Below are positions 35,953-43,876 of a DNA stretch of 46,607 nt, piece by piece. Source of the DNA: Opitutia bacterium (lineage in GTDB: Bacteria > Verrucomicrobiota > Kiritimatiellia > CAIQIC01 > Lenti-01); assembly GCA_009928955.1 (NCBI GenBank), contig SABN01000012.1, positions 1 through 46,607 on the forward strand, read 5' to 3'. Numbering within the stretch: the first letter of the stretch is position 1; each line of letters opens with the position of its first letter. The translations under genes were made by a program, and so were the position numbers. The notes under the pieces were generated by a model. The model was not told the origin of the DNA. It worked only from the letters and a program-made list of their open reading frames with translations, and ran no database searches.

Positions 35953-36897
35953 TCAGGGCAACGACAGGCTGAAGCCCATGAACTGGGCGGCGAGGAACAG
36001 GGCGAAGATGGCCACCATGGCCGCCGCCTCCGCCCGCACGAACCGGCCCCCGGTGGTGACGAACATTTGCAGGAGCACCCCGGCCACGACGAGCATCGGC
36101 AGATCCCGTTGCACGATCAGCGGCGCGACGGGCAGCGGCCGGATCAGGCACAGCGCTCCCGCCACGGCCAGGCCGGTGAAGATGTTGGAGGCGTAGATTT
36201 CGCCCAAGGTGATGTCGGCTTGGTGGCGGAGGACCGCGCCGAGGGCGATGGCCAGCTCCGGCAGCGACGTGCCGAAGGCGTAGAACGTCACGCCGATGAG
36301 CAGGTCGTTCATGCCCAGCTGCCGTGCCATGGCGGAGCCATATTCCACGATCCAACTGGACCCCAGGACGACCATGCCGACCCCGACCAGAAAGAGGAAG
36401 ACATCCAACCCGGGATGGGGTCCGGCAGCCGCCGTGGAGTCCTGCCGCTGTTTGCGGGCCTCGGCGAGCGTGCTGCGGAAGTACGGGAAATAGGCCGCCA
36501 GCAACAGCAGGCCATCGGTTCGGCTGAGGGTGCCATCCATGGCCAGCACGAGCAAGAGGGCGGCGGAGAGGATCATCCAGCTCGATTCGCGTTCGCGCAG
36601 GGTCGGGCCCACCACGATCGGGCGCCATAGCGCGCACAGGCCCGCCACGAAGGTCAGGGTGACGAAGTTGGAGCCGACGATGTTGCCCACGGCCGCCGCC
36701 GGCTGTCCGCGCAAGGAGGCGAACAGCGAGACGCAGAATTCCGGCAGCGAAGTGATGACGGCCACGAGCATGATCGTCACCACCAGCGGCGAGACGCGGA
36801 GCCAAGCGGCCAGCTTGGGCACGCGGCTCAGGACGGTTTCGGTTCCGGCCCACAGGAGGGCGATCCCCAGCGCGAAACACAGAATGGACCACGTCAT
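35953..36897 (-). CDS. Na+(or H+)/Ca2+ exchanger family (CaCA) membrane protein
   Basis: The 314-residue protein has about ten membrane segments in two inverted halves. Each half has an alpha repeat: TSLPEFCVSLFASL with GNIVGSNFVTL (about 48-83) and GTSLPELAIALGAVL with GEIYASNIFTGL (about 209-244). The acidic residues of both PE motifs, which bind Ca2+ in this superfamily, are kept. It resembles YrbG-type bacterial exchangers and should move a cation across the inner membrane using a counter-ion; the ion pair cannot be told from sequence. Its ATG overlaps the stop of the uracil permease gene (ATGA), so the two are translated together. Confidence 0.87.
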   Translation of the reverse strand: MTWSILCFALGIALLWAGTETVLSRVPKLAAWLRVSPLVVTIMLVAVITSLPEFCVSLFASLRGQPAAAVGNIVGSNFVTLTFVAGLCALWRPIVVGPTLRERESSWMILSAALLLVLAMDGTLSRTDGLLLLAAYFPYFRSTLAEARKQRQDSTAAAGPHPGLDVFLFLVGVGMVVLGSSWIVEYGSAMARQLGMNDLLIGVTFYAFGTSLPELAIALGAVLRHQADITLGEIYASNIFTGLAVAGALCLIRPLPVAPLIVQRDLPMLVVAGVLLQMFVTTGGRFVRAEAAAMVAIFALFLAAQFMGFSLSLP

Positions 36898-38165
36898 GGC
36901 GCCGGGGTCTCCGGATGCTGTTCTTCGTGGGATTCATTCTTGCCGGGCAGGGCCAGATTCAGCAAGACGCCCACCAGCCCGGCGAATCCGATGCCGCCCA
37001 GGCAGAATCGGCCACAGGTGACGCTCATGTCGCCGATGCCGGCGGTGAGGATGACGGAGGCGATGACGAGATTTCGCGACCGGGCCATGTCCACCCGGGC
37101 CCGGACCAGGGAGTTGACGCCGATGGCCGCGATCATGCCGAACAGCAGGAGCATGATGCCGCCCATGACGGGGGCGGGGATGGTGCGGAGGATGGCCCCC
37201 AGCTTGCCTGCGAAGGCGAGGGCCATGGCGGCGACCGCGGCGATCCTCATCAGGACGGGGTCATAGGCCTTGGTGAGGGCCACGGCGCCGGTGACTTCGG
37301 AATACGTGGTGTTGGGCGGACCGCCCAAGAGGCCGGCCAGCGAGGTGGCCAGCCCGTCGCCCAGCAGGGTGCGGTGAAGTCCCGGAGTCTTGAGATAGTC
37401 CCGGCCCGTCACGGAAGAAATGGCCAGGATGTCGCCCACGTGTTCGATGGCCGGCGCCAGCGCGACCGGCAGCATGTAGAGGATCGCGGCGAGATCGAAG
37501 CGGGGCATGGCGAAGGATCCGTTCTTCAGGGCGGCGGCCCAAGGCGATCCCAGCCATGCGGCCTCCTTCACCGGCGTGAAATCCACCGCGCCCATGGCCA
37601 GCGAGACCAGATACCCGACGATGATTCCGCACAGGACCGGGATCAGGCTGAGCCATTTTTTGCCGTACATCACGGCCCCTACCGCCGTCAACAACGAGCA
37701 AGCGGCGATGAACAGGGCCTTGCCATCGGCGACGCCGGAGCCATCGAAGCTGCGCGTCATGCCGACGGCCACGGGGGCAAGCTTGAGGCCGATGACCATG
37801 ATGACGGGGCCGGTGACGATCGGCGGCAGGAAGCGGTTGAGCATGTCGCGCCCGCCGATCCGCGCCATGAGGCTGAAGAGGAGATAGACGAGTCCGGCGC
37901 AAAAGAGCGCGCCGAAGGTGGCGCCGGGGCCGAATTGCTTCATCGCAAAGGAAATCGGGGCGATGAAGGCGAAGGAACTGGCGAGGAAGATCGGAACGGA
38001 ACCGCCGGTGATGGCGTGGAACAGCAGCGTTCCGGCCCCGGCGGTGAAGAGGGCGATGGACGGATCGAGTCCGGTCAGCAAGGGCACCAGCACCAGCGCG
38101 CCGAACGCCACGAACAGCATTTGGATTCCAAGAATGGTTTGCTTGACCGATGGTACACCGCTCAT
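36894..38165 (-). CDS. uraA: Uracil permease (NCS2 family)
   Basis: The 423-residue inner-membrane transporter has the 14-segment hydrophobicity of NCS2 proteins. Diagnostic motifs are GILGIQMLF-like opening (TILGIQMLFVAFGALVLVPL), SSFAFIAPI, APAIEHVGDILAIS (with the substrate-binding Glu) and GGPPNTTYSEVTGAV. It imports uracil with protons for salvage. AAGGA lies 8 bases before ATG 38165. The upstream neighbour on the same strand is tRNA-Leu, only 37 bases away, so a transcript could cover both. A charged His/Glu-rich tail ends the protein. Confidence 0.92.
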   Translation of the reverse strand: MSGVPSVKQTILGIQMLFVAFGALVLVPLLTGLDPSIALFTAGAGTLLFHAITGGSVPIFLASSFAFIAPISFAMKQFGPGATFGALFCAGLVYLLFSLMARIGGRDMLNRFLPPIVTGPVIMVIGLKLAPVAVGMTRSFDGSGVADGKALFIAACSLLTAVGAVMYGKKWLSLIPVLCGIIVGYLVSLAMGAVDFTPVKEAAWLGSPWAAALKNGSFAMPRFDLAAILYMLPVALAPAIEHVGDILAISSVTGRDYLKTPGLHRTLLGDGLATSLAGLLGGPPNTTYSEVTGAVALTKAYDPVLMRIAAVAAMALAFAGKLGAILRTIPAPVMGGIMLLLFGMIAAIGVNSLVRARVDMARSRNLVIASVILTAGIGDMSVTCGRFCLGGIGFAGLVGVLLNLALPGKNESHEEQHPETPAP

Positions 38166-38202
38166 GGCCGGTTCCTTTTGTTTGTTGCTCGCTGCATTCT
38201 GC

Positions 38203-38288
38203 TGGTGCCCGGGGTGGGGGTCGAACCCACACCCCCTTGCGGGGAAGGGATTTTAAGTCCCTTGCGTCTGCCATTTCGCCACCCGGGC
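38203..38288 (-). tRNA. tRNA-Leu (anticodon UAA)
   Basis: Read on the minus strand from 38288. The acceptor stem GCCCGGG pairs with CCCGGGC, the D arm is GCG/CGC, the anticodon arm is AGGGA-CTTAAAA-TCCCT (anticodon TAA, decoding UUA), there is a long class II variable arm CCCC-GCAA-GGGG, and a T arm GTGGG-TTCGACC-CCCAC. The CCA end is encoded. All arms pair perfectly. Confidence 0.96.
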
Positions 38289-38447
38289 GGACATCGCAGG
38301 GAAGTATCGCAGATTCCCTTGCCGATGCAAACCCCGGCGAACAGTTCCAAGACCATTTCGAATGCGTCCACTCGTGACGCCCGCCTTTTCCGTCCGGGTT
38401 CCCGCGCCATGGGAAAGCGGCGGGGCGCGCGTGACGGCATGGGGAGA

Positions 38448-39854
38448 TCAGGTTTTCTGGACGACGAGGCGGCTGCCGTGGGCTTCAGTGATCTGGACGG
38501 GGGTTCCGGCATCGATGAACTCGCCGGAGGTGACGACGTCGAGGCGCAGTCCATCGATGCGGGCGGCGCCGGCGGGATGGAGAGGAGTGAGGGTGACGCC
38601 GGTCTTGCCGACGAGCGCGGAGGAGTCGGGGGCGGCGGTATAGCCGTCGGCGGCGGTCGTGGCGGCGGCGAGGGTGAGGCGACCGAGGAGGCGGCTGCGG
38701 GGCAGGAAGCGGCCGAGGAACAGGGCGGCGGCGCCGGTGCCGACGAGGGCGGCGAGGGTTTTGAAGATGGGGATCTGGAGATCGACCCAGACGGGCAACC
38801 CGAAGCCGGAGCCGGGCACGATGCGCGTCATGGCGCCGACCAGCGAGACGAGGACGAGCGTCAAGCCGAGGAAGCCGGTGAAGCCAAAGCCGGGGATGAG
38901 GAAGATTTCCACGAGGATCAGGGCGATGCCGATGGCGAAGAGGATGAGGTCTTCTATGCCGGCGAGCCCGGCAATGTGGTGGCCCCAGAAGAAGAGGGCG
39001 AGGCAGGCCGCGCCGAGGAGGCCGGGCAGGCCGAAGCCGGGGGTTTTGATCTCGATGTAGATGCCGAGGAATCCGAGCATCATGAGGATCGGCGCGGCAG
39101 CGGCGATGAGGCGCGCGATTTTTTCGGTGGCGGTGATCTGCATTTCGACGAGAGGCCGGCCGGCGAGCGAAAGGCGTTCGAGCACGGCCGGGACATCGGC
39201 CGCGGTTCCGGCGGAAAGCAAGGGCTTGCCGTCCTTGCCCGGCTGGGCGGCTTCTTCGGCGGTCAGCGTGAGCAGGCGTCCGGCGGGACAGATGACCTTG
39301 TCGCCGATCTTGAATTCGGCTTCGCGGCGCACCATTTTCTCGGCCAGTTCGGGATCGTGCCCGGCGGCTTGCGCGGCGGAGCGGACGAGGGCGGCGGTGC
39401 CCGAGACGGCTTTTTCCTCGACGCTTTCGGACATCGGCTGGACGCCGCCGATGGGGGAAACCATGATGGGGAGGGCGTCGCCGATGACGGCGCCGGGGGC
39501 CATGTAGATGGCTTTGGTGGAGAGCGCGATGATGGCGCCGGCGGAGAACGCGTCTTTTTCGACGAAGGTGTAGACGGGAAGTTGGGCGGCTTGGATGGAG
39601 CGGACGATGTCGCTGGCGGCGCCGAGGGTGCCGCCGGGGGTGTCCATGACCAGCAGCACGGCGGCCGCGCTCCGCTGTTCGGCCTCGGCGAGGCCGCGCC
39701 GGATGACGTAGAGCAGGGCGCCTTCGATCTGGCCGCGGATGGGGATGACATAGACCGGCGCATTGGGCGCCGGGGCGGCGGCGGGATCGGCTTGCGCCCG
39801 CGCGGCCGGAGCGACGAACAGCCATGAAGCGAGCAGAAGGAAGAAAGCTTTCAT
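38448..39854 (-). CDS. Membrane-bound NfeD-type serine protease (ClpP-class)
   Basis: The 468-residue protein has three parts. After a signal peptide cut near ARA (20), residues 30-230 form a ClpP/SppA-like protease domain with a catalytic Ser in DAFSAGAIIALS (S104) and a Lys in VEEKAVSG (K148), the Ser-Lys dyad known from the archaeal homologue PH1510. Residues 235-390 hold several membrane segments (ILMMLGFLGIYIEIKTPGFG, GIALILVEIFLIPGFGFTG). Residues 395-468 form the NfeD OB-fold domain (ALVGKTGVTLTPLHPAGAAR). It is the long NfeD form that processes membrane partners such as stomatins; none lies next to it. The flotillin operon at 16630 has its own short NfeD. Confidence 0.9.
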   Translation of the reverse strand: MKAFFLLLASWLFVAPAARAQADPAAAPAPNAPVYVIPIRGQIEGALLYVIRRGLAEAEQRSAAAVLLVMDTPGGTLGAASDIVRSIQAAQLPVYTFVEKDAFSAGAIIALSTKAIYMAPGAVIGDALPIMVSPIGGVQPMSESVEEKAVSGTAALVRSAAQAAGHDPELAEKMVRREAEFKIGDKVICPAGRLLTLTAEEAAQPGKDGKPLLSAGTAADVPAVLERLSLAGRPLVEMQITATEKIARLIAAAAPILMMLGFLGIYIEIKTPGFGLPGLLGAACLALFFWGHHIAGLAGIEDLILFAIGIALILVEIFLIPGFGFTGFLGLTLVLVSLVGAMTRIVPGSGFGLPVWVDLQIPIFKTLAALVGTGAAALFLGRFLPRSRLLGRLTLAAATTAADGYTAAPDSSALVGKTGVTLTPLHPAGAARIDGLRLDVVTSGEFIDAGTPVQITEAHGSRLVVQKT

Positions 39855-40028
39855 GCTCCGAGCATAGGCCAGACGGGCGGGGGGAGCAACCGGGAATTCA
39901 AGCGCCGGTCTTGCGGGAGGTCCGGCATGGCGATCGGAATCGGGATCGCAATCGGGTGCGGGGTCTTCTGGTTTTCGAGCTCGATCGCGACCCCGATGGC
40001 GATGCCGATGGGGAGCGGGGGCGAGCGG

Positions 40029-40313
40029 CTACTTGGCGGAGGACTTGTCCAGCCGGTCCATCAGGGTGGCGGAGGCGCAGGCCTTGTCGCGCATGAGGCG
40101 GGCGCCGCGGGTGACGTTGCAGAGGGAGCCGCCGATGCGGCGGGCGATTTCGCGTTGGGGGACGCCGTCGCGCAGGAGGCAGAGGATGGCCCAGCGCTTC
40201 CGGAGGGCGGCCAGTTCGGAGCGGGTGAGGAGGTCGGAGAGGACGCGGCGCATTTCGGCGGGATCGTCGATGGCGCACAGGGACTGGAGGAGATGGGATT
40301 CGTCGGCTTTCAT
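40029..40313 (-). CDS. TrpR-like / YerC-YecD family DNA-binding regulator
   Basis: This 94-residue helical protein matches the Trp repressor superfamily: LLTRSELAALRKRWAILCLL corresponds to the dimer core, and GVPQREIARRIGGSLCNVTRG is the helix-turn-helix, including the characteristic VTRG end (ITRG in E. coli TrpR). Whether it binds tryptophan is not clear; the YerC/YecD branch has the same fold with unknown effectors. Its ATG overlaps the stop of the ABC exporter (ATGA), so it is the last gene of the M16-trxB-exporter block. No trp biosynthesis gene is in the window, which leaves its targets open. Confidence 0.8.
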   Translation of the reverse strand: MKADESHLLQSLCAIDDPAEMRRVLSDLLTRSELAALRKRWAILCLLRDGVPQREIARRIGGSLCNVTRGARLMRDKACASATLMDRLDKSSAK

Positions 40314-42166
40314 GGCGTCGTTCCAGGCTGCGGTTGCACGGGGGGAAGGGTTTGGTGTTCGAACTGCATATGGTAGAGGCGGCGGTAGATGCCGTCGCGT
40401 TCGAGCAGTTCCTGATGGCGGCCGCGCTCGGCGATGCGGCCTTGGTCGAGGACGAGGATCTGGTCGGCGCGTTGGATGGTGGAGAGGCGGTGGGCGATGG
40501 CGAAGACGGTGCGGCCCTGCATGGCCTCGTTGAGGGCGAGCTGGACTGCGCGCTCCGATTCGGTGTCGAGGGCGCTGGTGGCTTCGTCGAGGATCAAGAT
40601 GGGCGGATTGCGCAGGAGGGCGCGGGCGATGGCGAGCCGCTGGCGCTGGCCGCCGGAGAGGAGGAGGCCGCGCTCGGCGATGACGGTGTCGTAGCCCAGA
40701 GGCATGGCGACGATGAACTCGTGGGCATGGGCCTTTTGCGCGGCGGCCTCGACCTGCGCGCGGGTGGCGCCGGGCTCGCCATAGGCGATGTTGGCGAACA
40801 CGGTGTCGTTGAAGAGGATGGTTTCCTGCGTGACGAGGCCGATCTGCCCGCGGAGGCTCCGGAGGGTGAACTCGCGGAGATCGCGGCCATCGAAGCGGAC
40901 GTGGCCGGACGTGGGGTCGAAGAAGCGCGGCAGGAGATTGACGAGGGTGGTCTTGCCGGAGCCGGAGCTGCCGACGAGGGCGATCAGTTCGCCCGAGCGG
41001 GCGGAAAGCTGGATGCCGTCGAGCACGTCGGGCTTGCCGGGGCCGTAGGAGAAGGAAATGTCCTCGTAGCGGATCTCGCGGATGGGGCCTTGGAACTCGA
41101 CGGCCCCGGGATGGTCGGCGACGGTATCCACGGTATCGAGGATGGCGAAGATGCGCTCGGCGGCGGCGGAGCTCTGCTGGATGGTGAGATGGACGCGCGA
41201 GAGTTTTTTGACCGGGTCGTACATGAGGACCATCGATCCGAGGAACAGGATGATGTCGGAGAGTTCCAGCCCGGCGTGCCGCGAATAGAGCAGGACGGCG
41301 CAGGCGGCGAGCACGGAGAAGAACTCCATCAGCGGGCTGATGGCGGCCTTGGACGCCACGATCTTGACCTGGCGCCGGAAGAAATCGAGGCTGTGCTTCT
41401 CGAAGCGGACCTGCTCGTGGCTCTCCATGCCATAGGCCTTGACGATGGCGGCGCCGCCGATGGCCTCCTGCTGGATGCTGGAGAGGTCGGCGATGCGCTC
41501 CTGTCCGGCCTTGGCGTGGCGGCGGACGCGCTTGCCGAAGATGGCGACGGGGAGGATGCAGATGGGGAAGATGGCGAGGCTGATGAGGGCGAGGCGCAGG
41601 TCGATGAAGAACAGGTAGGTGGCGGCGCCGACGAGGACGAAGGGCTGCTGGACGAGGTCGGAGATGACCTCGGTGATGCCGCGTTCGATCATCTGGGTGT
41701 CGTTGAGGGTGCGCGACATCAGTTCGCCGGTGCGCGAGCCGGTGAAATACAGCATGGGCAGGTGGAGGATCTTGGAAAACGCGTCGTTGCGAAGGCCCAT
41801 CACCACCCGCTGGGCGACCCACTCGATGAGATATTTGCTGAAGAAAAAGCTGAGGCCCCGCAAGGCGATGAAGAACAGGACGGCGCCGAGGACGACGAGG
41901 GTTTTCAGCAGATCGTGGTCCATGCCGCCGGCGTACCACTGGTTGATCCAGGCGTCGGCGGTTTCCTGCAGGCGCGTGGCGGCGCCGCCGAAGACCTGGG
42001 CCATGCCGCCCTTGGCGGAAAACAGCAGGCCGAAGACGGACCCGCCGAACAGGACGCCGAAGACGACGGCGAGGGCCAGCCGCCCCCGGTAGGGTTTCGT
42101 GCGCGCGAGCAACCGCAGATAGATCTGCTTTTCGCGGGCCGTCAGCTTGGCGGGCTTTCCGCTCAT
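40310..42166 (-). CDS. MsbA-type ABC exporter (fused membrane and ATPase domains)
   Basis: The 618-residue half-transporter has six membrane segments in residues 25-330 and an ATPase domain from about 365: Walker A GSSGSGKTT (399-407), Q-loop VTQETILF, signature LSGGQRQR (503-510), Walker B ILILDEAT (523-530) and H-loop AHRLS (H559). As a homodimer it would export a lipid, peptide or drug; MsbA lipid flippase is the closest general match, but residues deciding the substrate cannot be read. An unusual loop between the first two segments (about 50-88, GGMAQVFGGAATRLQETADAW) is longer than in MsbA. Start ATG 42166 overlaps the trxB stop (ATGA). Confidence 0.88.
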   Translation of the reverse strand: MSGKPAKLTAREKQIYLRLLARTKPYRGRLALAVVFGVLFGGSVFGLLFSAKGGMAQVFGGAATRLQETADAWINQWYAGGMDHDLLKTLVVLGAVLFFIALRGLSFFFSKYLIEWVAQRVVMGLRNDAFSKILHLPMLYFTGSRTGELMSRTLNDTQMIERGITEVISDLVQQPFVLVGAATYLFFIDLRLALISLAIFPICILPVAIFGKRVRRHAKAGQERIADLSSIQQEAIGGAAIVKAYGMESHEQVRFEKHSLDFFRRQVKIVASKAAISPLMEFFSVLAACAVLLYSRHAGLELSDIILFLGSMVLMYDPVKKLSRVHLTIQQSSAAAERIFAILDTVDTVADHPGAVEFQGPIREIRYEDISFSYGPGKPDVLDGIQLSARSGELIALVGSSGSGKTTLVNLLPRFFDPTSGHVRFDGRDLREFTLRSLRGQIGLVTQETILFNDTVFANIAYGEPGATRAQVEAAAQKAHAHEFIVAMPLGYDTVIAERGLLLSGGQRQRLAIARALLRNPPILILDEATSALDTESERAVQLALNEAMQGRTVFAIAHRLSTIQRADQILVLDQGRIAERGRHQELLERDGIYRRLYHMQFEHQTLPPVQPQPGTTP

Positions 42167-43089
42167 TCGCCGAGGGATTCCAGATGGTGCATGGCTTCGA
42201 TGGCGGCCCGGCACCCGGTGCCGGCGGCGGTGACCGCCTGGCGGTAGCGGGAATCGGCGACATCGCCGGCCACGAACACGCCGGGCAGCTTGGTGCGAAC
42301 GCCGCTGGTGAGCAAATAGCCGTTTTCGTCGGTCTCCAGGAAATCCCGGAACGGGGCGGCGGCCGGCACGAGGCCGATGGCCACGAACAGCGCGCCGACC
42401 TCGAGGAGGCTTTCCGCGTTGGTTTTGACGTCGCGCAGTTTCAAGGCCGTCAGCTTGCCTTGGGCCGGATCGACCAGGCCGGACACGACGGCATTCCAGC
42501 GCACCGCGATCTTGGGATTTTCCAGCACGCGCGCCGCCATGATCTTGGAGGCGCGGAAGGCGTCCCGGCGATGGATGACGGTGACCTTGGACGCGAAGCG
42601 CGTCAGGAAGAGGGCTTCTTCCATGGCGGTGTCGCCGCCGCCGACGACGGCGATGTGCTGGCCGCGGTGGAAGGCGCCGTCGCAGGTGGCGCAATAGGAG
42701 ATGCCATGCCCGGAGAGTTCCTGTTCGCCGGCGATGCCAAGCAAGCGGTGGTTGGCGCCGGTGGCGATGATGAGGACATCGGCCCGGAGGGTGGACCCGT
42801 CGCCGAGGTGGAGATCGGCGCCGCCGCCGGGGAGGGGTTCCATGGTTTCCAGGTGGGCGCTTTGGAGGCGGGCGCCGAAGCGCTCGGCCTGCTTGCGCAT
42901 GAGGTCCATGAGTTCAAAGCCGGGGATGCCCTCGGGGAATCCGGGGAAGTTTTCGATGAGCGGGGTGGTGATGAGCGGCCCGCCCGGAGCAGGTCCGTCG
43001 AGGACCACGGGGTTCAGGCCCGCGCGCGCCGCATAGATGGCGGCGGTCAGTCCGGCGGGGCCGGATCCGAGAATGACGAGAGATTTCAT
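42163..43089 (-). CDS. trxB: Thioredoxin reductase
   Basis: The 308-residue FAD enzyme passes electrons from NADPH to thioredoxin. FAD binding is GSGPAG (8-13), the redox pair is CATC (C133/C136), the NADPH fold has GGGDTAMEEA (150-159) and the HRRDAFRAS motif that binds the 2'-phosphate of NADPH. The C-terminal FAD motif is GVFVAGDVAD. The usual GGQL segment is GGPL here. ATG 43089 is the first codon that gives the full FAD motif. It is followed by a 4-base overlap with the ABC exporter and preceded by a 58-base gap after the TVP38 gene. Confidence 0.93.
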   Translation of the reverse strand: MKSLVILGSGPAGLTAAIYAARAGLNPVVLDGPAPGGPLITTPLIENFPGFPEGIPGFELMDLMRKQAERFGARLQSAHLETMEPLPGGGADLHLGDGSTLRADVLIIATGANHRLLGIAGEQELSGHGISYCATCDGAFHRGQHIAVVGGGDTAMEEALFLTRFASKVTVIHRRDAFRASKIMAARVLENPKIAVRWNAVVSGLVDPAQGKLTALKLRDVKTNAESLLEVGALFVAIGLVPAAAPFRDFLETDENGYLLTSGVRTKLPGVFVAGDVADSRYRQAVTAAGTGCRAAIEAMHHLESLGE

Positions 43090-43147
43090 GGCGCGCAGAC
43101 TATCAGCGGGAGAGGGGGGGGGCAATTCTGAAATGGAGGGCGGCGAG

Positions 43148-43876
43148 TCAGTCGTCGCTGGCGATTTCGTCGCCGGGAGCGGCAAGGGATCCGGGCATTT
43201 TGCGGCGGAGGAGGCGCGGCAGCCAAGCGAGGACGGCGAAGAGGGCCGCGCCGGCGAACAGCAGGATGAAGATGCGTCCGTCCATCTGGCCGGCGGCCAT
43301 CTGGCCGGCGGCGTGGGTGGTCCAGAGCAGGGCGAGGGTGTTGGGAATGACGCCGGCGACGGAGGCGAGGAGATAGCGTCCGAAGGAGATGCGGGTGAGG
43401 CCATAGGCGTAGTTGAGAAAGGCGAAGGGATTGATCGGCAGAATGCGGGTGAAGAGGACGAGCTTGCCTCCGTCGCGGCGCATGTGCTCCTCGATGTGGC
43501 GGTAGAGCTTGGTGTCGCCGATGCGGCGTTCGATCCATTCATGGAGCAGATAGCGGGAGAGGAGGAAGGCGACGCCCATGCCGAGGCCGAGGCCGGCGAG
43601 GCAGATGGGGAGCCCGAGCCAGGGGCCGTAGAGCAGCGCGACCAGGATGCCGATGAGCGAGGTGGGCAGGAAAAACACCGTGAAGAAGGCGTAGAGGAGG
43701 ATGCACATCAGGGGGGCCCATGGTCCGGAGGCGATCACGCCCGTGCGGAGTTCCTCCCAGCCGAACTCGTGGAAGAAAGCGGCGAGTTCGGCGCGCCAGG
43801 CCAAGACCAGCATGGCCGCGCCGAGGAGGGCGAGGGCGCCCCACGCGCGCTTCCGCCTGTAGAGGGGCCGGTTCAC
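43148..43876 (-). CDS. TVP38/TMEM64 (DedA superfamily) membrane protein
   Basis: The 242-residue protein has about five membrane segments and the SNARE-associated/VTT core: FFLPTSLIGILVALLYGPWLG, then FLLSRYLLHEW and FTRILPINPFAFLNYAYGLTRISFGRYL (read in parts). Bacterial members belong to the DedA/VTT lipid scramblase-like superfamily; the exact role here is unknown. The start codon is GTG at 43876, which overlaps the stop of the M16 peptidase gene (GTGA). It carries a basic N-terminus (NRPLYRRKRAW) and an acidic C-terminal tail. Confidence 0.85.
   Translation of the reverse strand: MNRPLYRRKRAWGALALLGAAMLVLAWRAELAAFFHEFGWEELRTGVIASGPWAPLMCILLYAFFTVFFLPTSLIGILVALLYGPWLGLPICLAGLGLGMGVAFLLSRYLLHEWIERRIGDTKLYRHIEEHMRRDGGKLVLFTRILPINPFAFLNYAYGLTRISFGRYLLASVAGVIPNTLALLWTTHAAGQMAAGQMDGRIFILLFAGAALFAVLAWLPRLLRRKMPGSLAAPGDEIASDD

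Noticed and set aside
36915-39827. A 970-codon open frame on the plus strand
   Set aside because: It spans the antisense of the permease, a complete tRNA gene and the NfeD protease, so it cannot be a real gene.
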